Counted from the stretch's first letter, positions 1 through 9,087 are shown. The stretch is DNA of 64,000 bases from Seohaeicola saemankumensis (GCF_020171285.1 NZ_JAIUZI010000011.1:170009-234008); one strand, 5' to 3'. The notes: generated by a model from the letters alone, not told the origin. Program-made: numbers and translations.

Positions 1-491
1 TGGCCGATATCATCCGCAATGGACGGGTGCCGCAGGCGGGACCAGAGCTGGGATTCCTGTCACTGGGGCAGGTCGTGCCGATGGTATCTTTTTTGCCGGA
101 TGCCAAGCGGTTACGGGGCGACCTTAAGTTTCTTTCGGCGCGGGGCGAACTGACTTGGGTCGATGTCTCGGCTCCGGGCGACGGCTGTGCCTTTGCGCTG
201 TGCGACCCGGTCACGGTCAGTGGCGTGGCGCCGGAGGGCAAGCGTTGGCCGCTGGTGGTTTCGGCGGCGTTTACCCAGACGCTGAGCCCGGCGCGCTGGA
301 AGGCGCTGCGCTGGCGGTTCTTTCGGTTGCATTTCCAGTATCTCTGCGCCTTTGACCGGCCCGGGGACTACGATTATTTCCAGATCACCGCCGGGCCGCA
401 GACCCTGGCCGCGCGCTATCATGGCCGGGCGCCATCGAAGTCGCGGATTGACGTGCCGGTTTCGAAATATACCTCGGTGGCGCTGAGATGA
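1..491 (+). CDS. Conserved protein of unknown function, 5'-truncated
   Basis: The frame is open from the left window edge (first full codon at position 3) and ends with TGA at 489-491, so only the last 162 residues are visible and the true start lies outside the window. I see no signal peptide or membrane segment in this part. The fragment contains a DVSAPGDGCAFALCDP stretch and an aromatic segment reading RRFFRLHFQYL-like. I suspect, without firm support, that it is the C-terminal part of a hydrolase-like protein. The stop overlaps the start of the P450 gene (ATGA), so the two are translationally coupled, and the protein may act with the P450 on a lipid or hydrophobic substrate. Confidence 0.6.
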   Translation, partial: ADIIRNGRVPQAGPELGFLSLGQVVPMVSFLPDAKRLRGDLKFLSARGELTWVDVSAPGDGCAFALCDPVTVSGVAPEGKRWPLVVSAAFTQTLSPARWKALRWRFFRLHFQYLCAFDRPGDYDYFQITAGPQTLAARYHGRAPSKSRIDVPVSKYTSVALR

Positions 492-1846
492 CACCGCCAA
501 AGCCCGAAGCGCGGCCCGACAAAGTGTCGTTGCGTTCCTATGTTCGGCTGTTTCGCAAGGACATCCTGTCGGCCCAGCCGGCGCGGCTTTACCGGGCCTG
601 GATGGCCGAGTTTCGCACGCCGTTTTTCCGGTCATTCCTGCTGAACCAGCCGGACCTGGTGGACATGGTTCTGAAAAAGCGGCCCGACGATTTCCCGAAG
701 TCCGCTCGGATCAGCGAGGGGTTGCGGCCATTGCTGGGCAATTCGGTGTTCCTGACCAATGGCGAGGTCTGGAAACGACAGCGCAGGATCATCGACCCGG
801 CGTTCGAGGGCGGTCGGCTAAGAGAGGTTTTCCCGGCGATGCGCGCGGCCGGCGACGCGGCGGTGGCGCGATTGCGGGCGCAGGTCGGCGAGGTGGTGGA
901 GATCGAAGAGGTGACCAGCCATGTGGCGGCCGACGTGATCTTTCGCACCTTGTTTTCCATTCCTATCGAGCATGACATCGCGGCGCAGGTGTTCAGCCGG
1001 TTTCGGGCCTATCAGCGGGCGCAGCCGATTTTGAACCTGGCGGCCTTTGTACCGCTGCCGCGCTGGGTTCCACGGTTCCATTCAAGGGAGACGCGGCGGA
1101 ACGCGGCCCGGATCCGGGCTCTGATCGGGCAGTTGACGGCGGAGCGGATGGCAATGATTTCCGCCGGCACCGCGCCGGACGATCTGGCGACCAAGATCAT
1201 GACAACGGCGGACCCGGTGACGGGCGAGCGGTTCGATACCGATGAGATGGTCGATCAGGTGGCGATCTTTTTCCTGGCCGGGCATGAGACCAGCGCGTCG
1301 GCGCTGGCCTGGGCGCTGTATCTGATGGCGCTTTATCCGGACTGGCAGGATCGGGTCGCGAGGGAGGCGGCGGCGCTGGAGGACGACGGGTTTTCGGTGA
1401 TGTCGCGGCTGAAGGTCAGCCGGGATGTGTTCCGCGAAACCCTGCGGCTGTATCCACCGGTGCCGATGATGGTGCGCGAGGCCATCTGTTCGGAGCGGTT
1501 CCGGGATCGTGACGTGCCGAAGGGCGCGCAGATGGTGCTGAGCCCCTGGCACCTGCACCGTCACGAGCGGCTGTGGGATAACCCGGACGGGTTTGACCCG
1601 GAGCGCTGGCAGACCGAAAACGGCAAGACGTGCCAGCGCGAGGCCTATATCCCGTTTTCGGCGGGGCCGCGCGTCTGTACCGGTGCCGGTTTTGCCATGG
1701 TCGAGGGGCCGCTGCTTTTGTCGATGATCCTGCGCGCCTACCGGGTGGAGCGGATGGAGGGACGCGATCCGGTGCCGGTGGCGCATCTCACGGTGCGGGC
1801 GCGGGATGGGATCTGGCTGCGGCTGAGGCCGCGTGAGGATGTGTGA
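488..1846 (+). CDS. Cytochrome P450
   Basis: A 452-residue heme-thiolate monooxygenase. The I-helix oxygen-activation motif AGHET is at about residues 264-268, the K-helix ExxR motif is E317-T-L-R320, and the heme-binding loop FSAGPRVCTG has the proximal ligand at Cys397. The length is normal for a soluble bacterial P450, and no membrane anchor or fused reductase is visible, so it needs separate ferredoxin and reductase partners, none of which is encoded nearby. The start ATG overlaps the stop of the upstream gene by four bases. The substrate cannot be read from sequence. The motifs make the family call secure; a role in fatty-acid or lipid oxidation is only a guess from the neighbour. Confidence 0.95.
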   Translation: MTPPKPEARPDKVSLRSYVRLFRKDILSAQPARLYRAWMAEFRTPFFRSFLLNQPDLVDMVLKKRPDDFPKSARISEGLRPLLGNSVFLTNGEVWKRQRRIIDPAFEGGRLREVFPAMRAAGDAAVARLRAQVGEVVEIEEVTSHVAADVIFRTLFSIPIEHDIAAQVFSRFRAYQRAQPILNLAAFVPLPRWVPRFHSRETRRNAARIRALIGQLTAERMAMISAGTAPDDLATKIMTTADPVTGERFDTDEMVDQVAIFFLAGHETSASALAWALYLMALYPDWQDRVAREAAALEDDGFSVMSRLKVSRDVFRETLRLYPPVPMMVREAICSERFRDRDVPKGAQMVLSPWHLHRHERLWDNPDGFDPERWQTENGKTCQREAYIPFSAGPRVCTGAGFAMVEGPLLLSMILRAYRVERMEGRDPVPVAHLTVRARDGIWLRLRPREDV

Positions 1847-1891
1847 GCGGTTGCGGGTCAGGGAACGGTGGCGCGTGACGCAACGCGGGGA

Positions 1892-2030
1892 GGGGGCGCT
1901 GCCCCCTCTTGGCCTTTGGCCAATTCACCCCCGGAGTATTTGGAAAGAGATGAAAGGGCGCGCGGGCGCAGCGCGTGGGTTTACCCGCGCGCTGCCGGGC
2001 CCAACCGGGCGAGGGGCATCTTTGATGCCG
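1892..2030 (+). repeat. Dispersed structured intergenic repeat, copy 1
   Basis: About 139 bp between the P450 and the TPR gene. In order it has a GGGGGC-GCT-GCCCCC hairpin, a TTGGCC-TTT-GGCCAA hairpin, a CCCCCGGAGTATTT block, AAAGAGATGA, a GCGTGGGT-TT-ACCCGCGC hairpin, and a closing GGCATC-TTT-GATGCC hairpin. The same order recurs at 12047, 19102 and 43302 (inverted). It lies downstream of the P450 gene and could act as a transcript end or RNA-stability element. Confidence 0.85.
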
Positions 2031-2067
2031 TGAGGCCGGGCGGGAGTCTTTGGCTGTGGGGCGCCGG

Positions 2068-3738
2068 TCAGCGGGCCGCGGCGGTGCGCATGGCGGCCTG
2101 GGCGCAGGCACAGGAGGCGGCCACGTGGTCGGCGCGGGCCAGGGCGAGGTCAAGCCGTTGGCGGATCTGGGGCCGTTCGACGGTGTCGCCGCGCGCTTCA
2201 AGGCAGTCGTGCAAGCCCTTGAGGCTCCAGACGTTGTCAGGGTGCACGGCGGCGCGCGAGAGTTGCCCGCCCAACCCCAGATCGGCGCGATAGACTTCCT
2301 CGGCTTCGGTCACGCGGCCCTGTTCGAAGAGCAGCGCGCCAAGCGCGTGGCGCGCGGGCTGCATCCAGCCCCAAGGTTCGTCATAGGGCAGCGCATCGTC
2401 GAGTTCCACCGAGCGGCGCAGGTGGTCGAAGGCCGTGTCGTGGTTGCCCTTGCGGTATTCGATTTCGCCACGCACCATTTCCTTGCCGATCTCCAGCAGG
2501 TCTATCACCCGGTTGTTGTGCAGAAGACGGGTCTCTGGCACTCGGGCGCAGGCGGCGAGAAACAGCTTTTCCTCGGCCTCGGCGCGGGGCACATCGCCGG
2601 TAGCGGCCGCGCCGATGGCGCGGGCGTAATGCGTGTTGGCGGTCAGCGTGCGGAAGAGGTCGGGGTCGGCGGGCAGTTCCAGAGCCATCGCCTCCTGCCA
2701 TTTGCCGAAACGCACCAGAACATGGGGCGCCATTGCCAGGTAGCTTTCGAAGTAATCCGCCATCGGCGGGCTTTCGATGCGCAGCATGTCGTCGGGGACG
2801 GTGTCTAACATGCCCTGGACCGCTTCCAGCGCCGGGGTGATCTGGCCCAGAAACAGCGCGCCGTAGATGATGAAGTGATAGTCGTGCAGCCGGTAGCCGG
2901 AGTAGATGTTGTAGGCGCCTTCGCGGGCGTAGTACTTCAGGTCGGCGGCGACCGCCTGCTGGTTCCAGTGCACGACGTTCTGGTAGTGGCCGCAGAGCAC
3001 GTCGATATGGGTGGGCATATGCACCAGGTGGCCGGCGTCCGGCACCAGCGTGCGCAGGACATCGGCCGCATTCAGCGCTTTTTCCGGCACCGGTGACATT
3101 TCCATCAGGTGGACATAAAGGTGCAGCAGGCCCGGGTGGGACATGGCGGCGGGATCGGTTTCCATCGCCGCTTCGAGCGCCTTTTGCGCCTCGAGCGTGG
3201 CGGCGCCCTGTGCGGGGCTGCCGCTGGCGAGGTCCCACATTTGCCAGGGGGTCAGGTTGAGCAGGGATTCCACGTAGATGGTGCGCAGGTCCAAGTGATC
3301 TGGGACGCTTGCAAAGGCCGCGCGCATGGCATCAGCAAAGGCGTGGTCCCACAGGTGCATGTCATCGGTCAGCCCGGCCTGCGGATAGCGGGCCTGGATA
3401 GCGTTGATGAGAGCCTGCTCCGGCGCGGTGACGTCGCCGGCGCGCGCGAGCGCTGCCTGCGCGGCGGCATGGGCGGTCGCCAGCGCCTCGGCGCGGCCGG
3501 CCTCGTCAAAGAGGTCCCAGGGCATGTTGTAGTTGGGGCCGGCGGCATAGGCGACACCCCAATGGGCCATGGCGCAGTCGGGGTCGTGCTCCAATGCGCG
3601 GCGGAAACAGACGACGGCCTCTTCGTGGTTATAGCCGTAGGTCCAGTTCAGACCCCGGTCGAACCAGATCTGTGCCTGTGGCGATGCGGTGGTGACGGGG
3701 CAGCTGTAGCTACCAAGATCATATGGGTAATCGGTCAT
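2068..3738 (-). CDS. Tetratricopeptide-repeat protein
   Basis: A 556-residue cytoplasmic protein with no signal peptide or membrane helix. The N-terminus contains a clear TPR unit (YNHEEAVVCFRRALEHDPDC, followed by AMAHWGVAYAAG), and helical repeat-like segments recur up to a final unit near GALLFEQGRVTEAEEVYRAD. This is a long all-helical scaffold of the kind annotated only as TPR protein in Rhodobacteraceae; no enzymatic motif is visible. It sits 56 bp downstream of the MFS pump gene on the same strand and could be co-transcribed with it. A role in protein-protein interaction is inferred from the repeat type. The start ATG at 3736-3738 is the only one that keeps the conserved N-terminus. 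Confidence 0.85.
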   Translation of the reverse strand: MTDYPYDLGSYSCPVTTASPQAQIWFDRGLNWTYGYNHEEAVVCFRRALEHDPDCAMAHWGVAYAAGPNYNMPWDLFDEAGRAEALATAHAAAQAALARAGDVTAPEQALINAIQARYPQAGLTDDMHLWDHAFADAMRAAFASVPDHLDLRTIYVESLLNLTPWQMWDLASGSPAQGAATLEAQKALEAAMETDPAAMSHPGLLHLYVHLMEMSPVPEKALNAADVLRTLVPDAGHLVHMPTHIDVLCGHYQNVVHWNQQAVAADLKYYAREGAYNIYSGYRLHDYHFIIYGALFLGQITPALEAVQGMLDTVPDDMLRIESPPMADYFESYLAMAPHVLVRFGKWQEAMALELPADPDLFRTLTANTHYARAIGAAATGDVPRAEAEEKLFLAACARVPETRLLHNNRVIDLLEIGKEMVRGEIEYRKGNHDTAFDHLRRSVELDDALPYDEPWGWMQPARHALGALLFEQGRVTEAEEVYRADLGLGGQLSRAAVHPDNVWSLKGLHDCLEARGDTVERPQIRQRLDLALARADHVAASCACAQAAMRTAAAR

Positions 3739-3794
3739 GTGCCCCCCCTTCTGACCCTGTCAGGATAGGCGATTTCACCGCACGGCAAAAGGGG

Positions 3795-5018
3795 TCAGGC
3801 GAGCAGGCGGGATTCCCGTTTGCCCATCAGCAGCATGAGCGCGAAAGCCAGTGCCGACATCACCATGATACCCGCAGCCATCGGGGCCAGCGTGCCGTTG
3901 AACATCAACCCGATCGGAGCCGCGATGGCGGCGGCGCCAACGGTGGAGAGCGCCCCCATGACGGAAGCGGCCATGCCGGCGATATGGCCCATCGGCTCCA
4001 TCGCGATGGCGTTCAGGTTGCCCAGCGTGGTGCCGGCCATGAAAAACACGGTACCCTGCCAGAGGACGAAGGCGGCAAAGAGGACATCGGGGGACGGACC
4101 GATGCCGGAAAGCAGCAACATCAGCGCCGAGAGCCCGGTTTGCGCGGCCACCGACCAGGTCACGATCCGACGCATGCCGATCCGCACGACGATGGACGCA
4201 TTCAACAGGCTGGCGCTGCCGGAAACCAGCGCGACACCTGCGAAGATCAACGGGAAGGAGTCGGCCCGGTCAAAAATGACATCATAGACCGGTTGCACGG
4301 TGGTGATCATGACGAACAGAATGGCCATGCACAGGGTCTGGACGATGATCGACAGGCGCACGGTTGGGTGGGTGACCATTTCCGTAAGTGCCTGAACCAT
4401 CAGGGTACCCCGCATCGGGCGGCGGTTCGCGCGCGGCAGGGATTCAGGCAGGCGGAGGGACATCCAGAGCGCCATGATCAGGGCAAAGAGCATGAAGACC
4501 ACAAAAATCCCGCGCCAGCCGGCCAGCGCGATCACGCCGGCCCCCAGCAGCGGCGCGAAGGCCGGGAAAATGGTAAAGACCATCATGGCAATGGACACCA
4601 GCCGCGCCATTTCGCGGCCCGAATAAAGGTCGCGCATGACAGCGATGGCGACGACCCGAGGGCCGGCCGCGCCCAGACCCTGCAGGACGCGGGCGGCCAG
4701 CACGACTTCGAGGGATGACGAGCGCCAGGCGATGGCGGCGGCCGCGATATAGACCAGAGCGCCGCCAAGGATCACGGGTTTGCGCCCGAGTGCATCGGAC
4801 AGCGGACCGGTGACAAAGGTGCCCAGCCCCATGCCCAGCACAAAGGAGGTCAGGATCAGCTGGGCGCGGTTGACGTCATCGGGGCTGAGCTCGTGGCCGA
4901 TCTCGGGCAGCGCGGGCAACATCGCGTCGATGGAAAAGGCGATGGTCGCGAACATCATCGCGATCAGCGCGATGAATTCGGTGCGCGACATCTGGGAGGA
5001 GGTTGAGGTGTGCGTCAT
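3795..5018 (-). CDS. MFS drug-efflux transporter, Bcr/CflA type
   Basis: A 407-residue inner-membrane transporter with twelve predicted hydrophobic segments. Segment 2 is followed by the MFS loop motif GPLSDALGRKPVILGG, and motif C-like glycine and proline residues are present in segment 5. Overall length and the N-terminal pattern (SIDAMLPALPEIGHEL) fit the drug:H+ antiporter family that includes Bcr and CflA, which export bicyclomycin, sulfonamide or chloramphenicol-like compounds. The actual substrate here is unknown. The TPR gene follows on the same strand. Divergent from it, across about 160 bp, is a small exported protein. No dedicated local regulator is seen. Confidence 0.9.
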   Translation of the reverse strand: MTHTSTSSQMSRTEFIALIAMMFATIAFSIDAMLPALPEIGHELSPDDVNRAQLILTSFVLGMGLGTFVTGPLSDALGRKPVILGGALVYIAAAAIAWRSSSLEVVLAARVLQGLGAAGPRVVAIAVMRDLYSGREMARLVSIAMMVFTIFPAFAPLLGAGVIALAGWRGIFVVFMLFALIMALWMSLRLPESLPRANRRPMRGTLMVQALTEMVTHPTVRLSIIVQTLCMAILFVMITTVQPVYDVIFDRADSFPLIFAGVALVSGSASLLNASIVVRIGMRRIVTWSVAAQTGLSALMLLLSGIGPSPDVLFAAFVLWQGTVFFMAGTTLGNLNAIAMEPMGHIAGMAASVMGALSTVGAAAIAAPIGLMFNGTLAPMAAGIMVMSALAFALMLLMGKRESRLLA

Positions 5019-5176
5019 CTGTTTCCGCTATCATGGGGCGGCTGTGCAGGACAGGTGCCGCCCTGCACAGGGATATGTGTGAATTTGTTTTAACGGCGAC
5101 CGGGCTGTGCGGATTTGTCAGATTTAAATCCGATAAAAATAGTCAGAAATAGGGGTGGGCTCACAAGGAGACTGAA

Positions 5177-5485
5177 ATGAGACTGAAGAAATTGTTGCTG
5201 GCGCTGGCAATCCCGGCCGGGGTCGCATCCGCCGCCGATCTGGATGACCCTGCGGGGCAGACCATCTATCTGGATGAAGGACCGCTAAGCTACGATGTCT
5301 TTGAGACCGCTGTCGCCCACGTGGATCTGGAAAGCTGCCCGGCGGAATTTGCGGATGAAGAGGTCTTCTGCCGGATGACGCTGGCCAACGGGAAAGCGCA
5401 TGTCTTTGTCTTTTCGATGGATCCGGACGCGCCGCTGCTGGCGATCAAATCTCTGGACGTGACCGGGGACCTGCTAGCGTTCTGA
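5177..5485 (+). CDS. Small exported protein of unknown function
   Basis: A 102-residue protein with an N-terminal signal peptide (MRLKKLLLALAIPAGVASA, cleavage expected after ASA). The mature part is acidic and holds two cysteines (in ESCPAEF and VFCRMTL) that could form a disulfide in the periplasm. A strong AAGGAG ribosome-binding site precedes the ATG. Its last 12 bases overlap the 3' end of the convergent ion-channel gene, so the two transcripts are antisense to each other at their ends. I do not recognise the family. Periplasmic location is inferred from the signal peptide. Confidence 0.75.
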   Translation: MRLKKLLLALAIPAGVASAADLDDPAGQTIYLDEGPLSYDVFETAVAHVDLESCPAEFADEEVFCRMTLANGKAHVFVFSMDPDAPLLAIKSLDVTGDLLAF

Positions 5486-5860
5486 ACGCGCTTTTCCCGG
5501 CGGTTCGGGCGCGTCGTCTTCGTTTGCGGCAGCTGGATCGGAGTCCGGTTCGGGCCGGTGACCCAGCCGCGCGATCAGCCATTCGGTGTGCTCTTCGCGT
5601 TTTCGCATGTGAAACAGCGCAAATTGCTGGATTGCCACGGCAAAAACGCCAAGCCCGACAAAGATGAAAACGGTGGTGCCGATCTTGCCCAAAGCGGTGA
5701 CCGGCACCAGCTTGCCATAGCCCACGGTCGAAATGGTGATCACGGTGAAGAAGTAGCTGTCGAGCCAGCCCCAGCCTTCGACATAGTGAAAGAACACCGT
5801 CCCGGCCAGCAGGACACCGACCAGAGAGAGAATGACAGTCGTGGGTTTGAGGTGGATCAC
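5474..5860 (-). CDS. Two-TM potassium channel
   Basis: A 128-residue inner-membrane protein with the minimal K+ channel plan: TM1 (about residues 7-27), a re-entrant pore loop with the selectivity filter TVGYG near residues 46-50, and TM2 (about 62-85). A short charged cytoplasmic tail follows, with no RCK/TrkA domain or voltage sensor. The filter makes K+ conduction highly likely. The start codon overlaps the stop of the upstream FrnE-like gene by four bases, so the two are coupled. The 3' end overlaps a convergent gene by 12 bp. How gating occurs without a regulatory domain cannot be told from sequence. Confidence 0.92.
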   Translation of the reverse strand: MIHLKPTTVILSLVGVLLAGTVFFHYVEGWGWLDSYFFTVITISTVGYGKLVPVTALGKIGTTVFIFVGLGVFAVAIQQFALFHMRKREEHTEWLIARLGHRPEPDSDPAAANEDDAPEPPGKARSER

Positions 5861-6504
5861 CCGGCGACCTGCTCCTGGATTTCCTCGATGACCTTGACCC
5901 AGAGTTCCGGCGGCTGGGCGCCGGGGACCGCGTGTTTGCCGGCCACGATGAAGGTGGGCACGGAGTTTACCCCCATTTCACGGCTGTGGGCGTCGCGATC
6001 GCGGATCGATTGAACATCCTCGTCGGTGGCCAGAAGTTTCATCACCACGGCGGCATCCATGCCGATGCTGTCGGCGATGTCGCTCAGAACTTCGGCATCG
6101 CCGATGTCGCGGCCTTCGACGAAATAGGCGGAGAACAGAGCATCGACGGCCTTGTTCTGGACCCGCTCGATGCCGGCCCAATGGATCAGGCGGTGCGCGT
6201 TCAACGTGTTGGGGGTGCGCTTGATGCCTTCGAAATTGATGTTGAGCCCGGCTTTGGCCGCATTTTCGACCACCGGGGCGTAGGCGCGCACGGCGCCGTC
6301 CTTGCCGCCGAACTTGCCCTCGAGATAGGCGCGCCGGTCCATGCCGTCGGCCGGCATGTCCGGGTTCAGCTGAAACGGGTGCCATTCGATCACGAAAGGA
6401 TGGTTCGGCACTTGTGTCAGGGCCTTGTCGAGCTGGGTTTTGCCAATGTAGCACCAGGGGCAGATCGGGTCGGACAGGATATCGAGCTTGATTGTCTTGG
6501 ACAT
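5857..6504 (-). CDS. FrnE-like DsbA-family oxidoreductase
   Basis: A 215-residue cytoplasmic protein of the DsbA/2-hydroxychromene-2-carboxylate-isomerase fold. The N-terminus carries the redox motif C-P-W-C in DPICPWCYIGK, and the C-terminus has GVNSVPTFIV with the cis-proline typical of the thioredoxin fold. FrnE-type proteins act in disulfide handling or oxidative stress and lack a signal peptide, as here. It lies 9 bp downstream of the acyl-CoA ligase gene and overlaps the ion-channel gene, so the three probably form one transcript. Specific substrate unknown. Confidence 0.9.
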   Translation of the reverse strand: MSKTIKLDILSDPICPWCYIGKTQLDKALTQVPNHPFVIEWHPFQLNPDMPADGMDRRAYLEGKFGGKDGAVRAYAPVVENAAKAGLNINFEGIKRTPNTLNAHRLIHWAGIERVQNKAVDALFSAYFVEGRDIGDAEVLSDIADSIGMDAAVVMKLLATDEDVQSIRDRDAHSREMGVNSVPTFIVAGKHAVPGAQPPELWVKVIEEIQEQVAG

Positions 6505-6513
6505 TTGGAACGG

Positions 6514-8031
6514 TCAGCTTTCGGATTTGAAATAGGCAGGAAGGGCTCGGCGCAGCAGTTTGCCATTGCCGCCGATGGGCATGGCGTCGAGGTGAACGAA
6601 GGCGCGCGGCTGTTTGTATCGCGCCAGCCGGTCCCCGACATAGGCCTGCAACTCGGCCGCGTCCAGTTCGGCGGGGCCGGTGTAAAAGGCGACGATAACG
6701 CGGGTGTCGCGCTTGATCTCGACCTCGGCGGCGCCGGCCTGGGTGATGCCGGGATGGGTGGCCAGCGCAGATTCGACCTCGACCGGGGAAACGCGGTAGC
6801 CGCCAGCGTTCATCATGTCATCGTCGCGGCCAAGGTAGAAGATCTGGCCATCGACCGTCATTGCGCCCTGGTCGCCGGTCAGGAACCAGTCGCCCTGCAT
6901 CCGGGCGGCGAATTCGTCGGGCGCGTTGAGGTACCCCAGCATCAGGCCGGGGTCGTCGCGGTGGACGGCAATGGTGCCTTCGTCGCCCTGAACCACGGGG
7001 GCGCCATCCGGGCCGAGGATTGCCACCCGGCGGCCCGGTTGCGGCTGTCCCAGCGCCTCGCTCCGGGCCGGTTTGGACGGGCTGGAAGAGATGAAGGTGG
7101 AGCATTCGGACATGCCGTATGCCTCGTGCAGTTCGGTGCCGGTGGCGGCGGACCACTGTTCGTGCAGGTGGGTCGACAGTTTTTCGCCAGCGCAGAGCCC
7201 GTGGCGCAGGTCCGGCAGGTGCAGGTTCGGGTGATCCTGCAGAAACTTGCGGTAAACCCCCGGCGCGGCAGCAAAAATCGTCGCCCGGTGGTGGCGCAAC
7301 CGGTGTGGAAGGTTGGTGATGTCGGTGCCCGGTTCGGGGATCAGCGCGGTGGCGCCGATGGCCCATGGGTCCATCAGCCCGGTACCCAGTGTATAGGTCC
7401 AGTTGAACGCGCCCGCGTGGCAGAGCCGGTCGTCGGGTTTCAGCCCGTACCAGCCGTCGATCATCATCTGCCGTGCCCAGATCGCCCGGTGCGCATGCGC
7501 TACGGCGCGCGGCTTGCCGGAGGTGCCCGAGGTATAGATGACATAGGCCATCCGGTCTGGATCGCCCATTGCCCAGTCGCAGGGCGGCAGGGACCGCATC
7601 GCATCGAGCGCATCGAGGTCGATCTGCAACGGGTGATCGGCGCAGGCGACGGCGGGGTCGCGCAGGATGGCGGCGGGGTCCAGTTCTGCAATCATCTTGG
7701 CGGTTTCCGGCGCGGTCAGCTGCGACGAGGTCGGCACCGGCACCAGCCCGGCGGCGATGGCGCCGAGGTAGGCAATCGGGAATTCCACCGTATTGCCCAG
7801 ACGCATCAGTACGATCTGTCCGGGCTTTAGCCCGGCCTGCAACAGGCCGGTACCGGTGCCGCGTACGGCCTGTTCCAGCGCGCCATAGGTCCAGTCATCC
7901 GAGGCGGCGGGCCGCAGGATCGACAGCGCCACTTTGTCCGGCAGGTCGCCGGCATGACGCAGAACAAAGGCGGCCAGGTTGAACGGGGCGGGGCAGGGCG
8001 GCGGCGCGCCGTGATCAAAGACGGAAAGCAT
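6514..8031 (-). CDS. AMP-forming acyl/aryl-CoA ligase (benzoate-CoA ligase-like)
   Basis: A 505-residue adenylate-forming enzyme that activates a carboxylic acid with ATP and CoA. The P-loop motif YTSGTSGKPRAVAHAH, the EAYGMSE motif, the LTGDQG motif, the hinge GRDDDMMNAGGYRVSP and the C-terminal catalytic lysine in IGGNGKLLRRAL are all present. I chose the ATG at 8029-8031 (MLSVFDHG) because an in-frame extension farther upstream looks non-coding and would overlap the divergent regulator. The overall pattern resembles Rhodobacteraceae ligases named benzoate-CoA ligase, but the substrate is not proven. The XRE-cupin regulator starts 64 bp away on the other strand and probably controls it. Confidence 0.88.
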   Translation of the reverse strand: MLSVFDHGAPPPCPAPFNLAAFVLRHAGDLPDKVALSILRPAASDDWTYGALEQAVRGTGTGLLQAGLKPGQIVLMRLGNTVEFPIAYLGAIAAGLVPVPTSSQLTAPETAKMIAELDPAAILRDPAVACADHPLQIDLDALDAMRSLPPCDWAMGDPDRMAYVIYTSGTSGKPRAVAHAHRAIWARQMMIDGWYGLKPDDRLCHAGAFNWTYTLGTGLMDPWAIGATALIPEPGTDITNLPHRLRHHRATIFAAAPGVYRKFLQDHPNLHLPDLRHGLCAGEKLSTHLHEQWSAATGTELHEAYGMSECSTFISSSPSKPARSEALGQPQPGRRVAILGPDGAPVVQGDEGTIAVHRDDPGLMLGYLNAPDEFAARMQGDWFLTGDQGAMTVDGQIFYLGRDDDMMNAGGYRVSPVEVESALATHPGITQAGAAEVEIKRDTRVIVAFYTGPAELDAAELQAYVGDRLARYKQPRAFVHLDAMPIGGNGKLLRRALPAYFKSES

Positions 8032-8095
8032 GGCCTTGGCTACCGCGCCCTCGCGCACGTTGCAAGATGCCCAAGCGGCACCTATAGAAACAGGC

Positions 8096-8719
8096 ATGAC
8101 AACGCGCGACCCCAAGTCCCTGATCCGTATCGCCCGCAGCGAGGCGCCCGAAACCCAGCCCGAGCCGCTGGATCTGGGCGCGCGCGTGCGCGAATTGCGC
8201 AAGGCGCGGGACTGGACGCTGGAGCAGGCCGCCAACCAGGCGGGGCTGGCACGGTCGACCCTATCGAAGATCGAGAACGGTCAGATGTCGCCGACCTATG
8301 AGGCATTGAAAAAGCTGGCGGTGGGGCTTGAGATCTCGGTGCCGCAATTGTTCACGCCGCCGCAACGCGATCAGGTGAACGGGCGGATGGCGGTGACCCG
8401 GATGGACGAGGGCGCGGCCCACGCAACGGCGACTTATGAGCACGAGCTGTTGGCGGAAACCCTGACTAAGAAGCAGATGTTGCCCTATCGCGCCCGCGTC
8501 CGCGCGCGATCAATGGATGAATTCGATGGGTGGGTGCGCCATGATGGCGAAGAGTTTCTATACGTGCTGACCGGTGTGATCCGCCTGTATACCGAGTTTT
8601 ACGAACCCGTTGAAATGCGCCGCGGCGACAGCGCCTATTATGATGCAACGATGGGCCACAACGTGGTGTCCGTCAGTGACGAGGACGCCAGCATTCTCTG
8701 GGTGACATCGTTGACCTGA
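8096..8719 (+). CDS. XRE-family regulator with C-terminal cupin domain
   Basis: A 207-residue transcription factor. The N-terminal helix-turn-helix is at about residues 24-78 (LGARVRELRKARDWTLEQAA, then STLSKIENGQMSP), and the C-terminal cupin small-molecule domain is at about 115-200 (GEEFLYVLTGVIRLYTEFYEP, MRRGDSAYYDATMGHNVVS). Proteins of this plan usually regulate an adjacent metabolic gene in response to a ligand bound by the cupin. The divergent acyl-CoA ligase is the obvious target across a 64 bp shared promoter region. The ATG at 8096 was chosen because upstream extension would run into the divergent gene. Confidence 0.9.
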   Translation: MTTRDPKSLIRIARSEAPETQPEPLDLGARVRELRKARDWTLEQAANQAGLARSTLSKIENGQMSPTYEALKKLAVGLEISVPQLFTPPQRDQVNGRMAVTRMDEGAAHATATYEHELLAETLTKKQMLPYRARVRARSMDEFDGWVRHDGEEFLYVLTGVIRLYTEFYEPVEMRRGDSAYYDATMGHNVVSVSDEDASILWVTSLT

Positions 8720-8725
8720 CTGGAG

Positions 8726-8959
8726 TTACCGGTGCACGGCGTCGCCGACTTCGCGGGCCAGGGTTTCAATGTAGAGGAAATCTTCGAATTCCTGTCGCGC
8801 CTCGTCGAGTGTCATCTGGTGGGTATCGGCCAGGTGCGCTTCGAACCGGTCGCGATCGAGTTTCAGAAACGGCATCGATCCGTCGTCCAGATGCGGAAAA
8901 CGAAGCTTCATCCGCGCAAAGGCGGCACCCCAGTTTTGGGTTAAATCAGACCAGTCCAT
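8726..8959 (-). CDS. Small conserved hypothetical protein
   Basis: A 77-residue acidic soluble protein beginning MDWSDLTQNWGAAFARMKLR. It is mostly helical by inspection, with a charged C-terminus and no cysteine, signal peptide or membrane segment. It converges on the XRE regulator with a 6 bp gap. The codon bias matches its neighbours, which supports its being real. I do not recognise a named family. The compact helical, acidic character would suit a small regulatory or adaptor protein, but this is only inference. Confidence 0.65.
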   Translation of the reverse strand: MDWSDLTQNWGAAFARMKLRFPHLDDGSMPFLKLDRDRFEAHLADTHQMTLDEARQEFEDFLYIETLAREVGDAVHR

Positions 8960-9087
8960 ATCCCTTGAGCATTCCCGTTCTTGTTTGTCAGACCTAGGCG
9001 AAACGCTCCTCCCCGAAAAAAAGGTACAAATGATGTCACATTTTTTTCAAGTGACGAAGAGTCGCACTTTTGGTGCGCCGGGCGGTG

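Noticed and set aside
1951..2031. Short frame inside the dispersed repeats (MKGRAGAARGFTRALPGPTG-like), seen in copies 1, 3 and 4
   Set aside because: Copy 4 differs from copy 1 by a one-base indel that shifts the frame near the end, copy 2 lacks the segment, and stems rather than codons are conserved. Structure explains the similarity better than a peptide.
5932..7830. Long + strand frame opposite the DsbA-like and CoA-ligase genes
   Set aside because: A mirror of high-GC codon bias on the opposite strand of two well-supported genes; no motif and no plausible start. The same reasoning removes the long antisense frames over gyrA (24008-25828), the flippase and glycosyltransferases (53257-55299) and the TRAP genes (61000-62367).
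8030..8095. Longer versions of the XRE regulator and the CoA ligase that overlap each other
   Set aside because: The extensions look non-coding and would place each start inside the other gene; the internal ATGs at 8096 and 8031 leave a normal 64 bp divergent promoter region.
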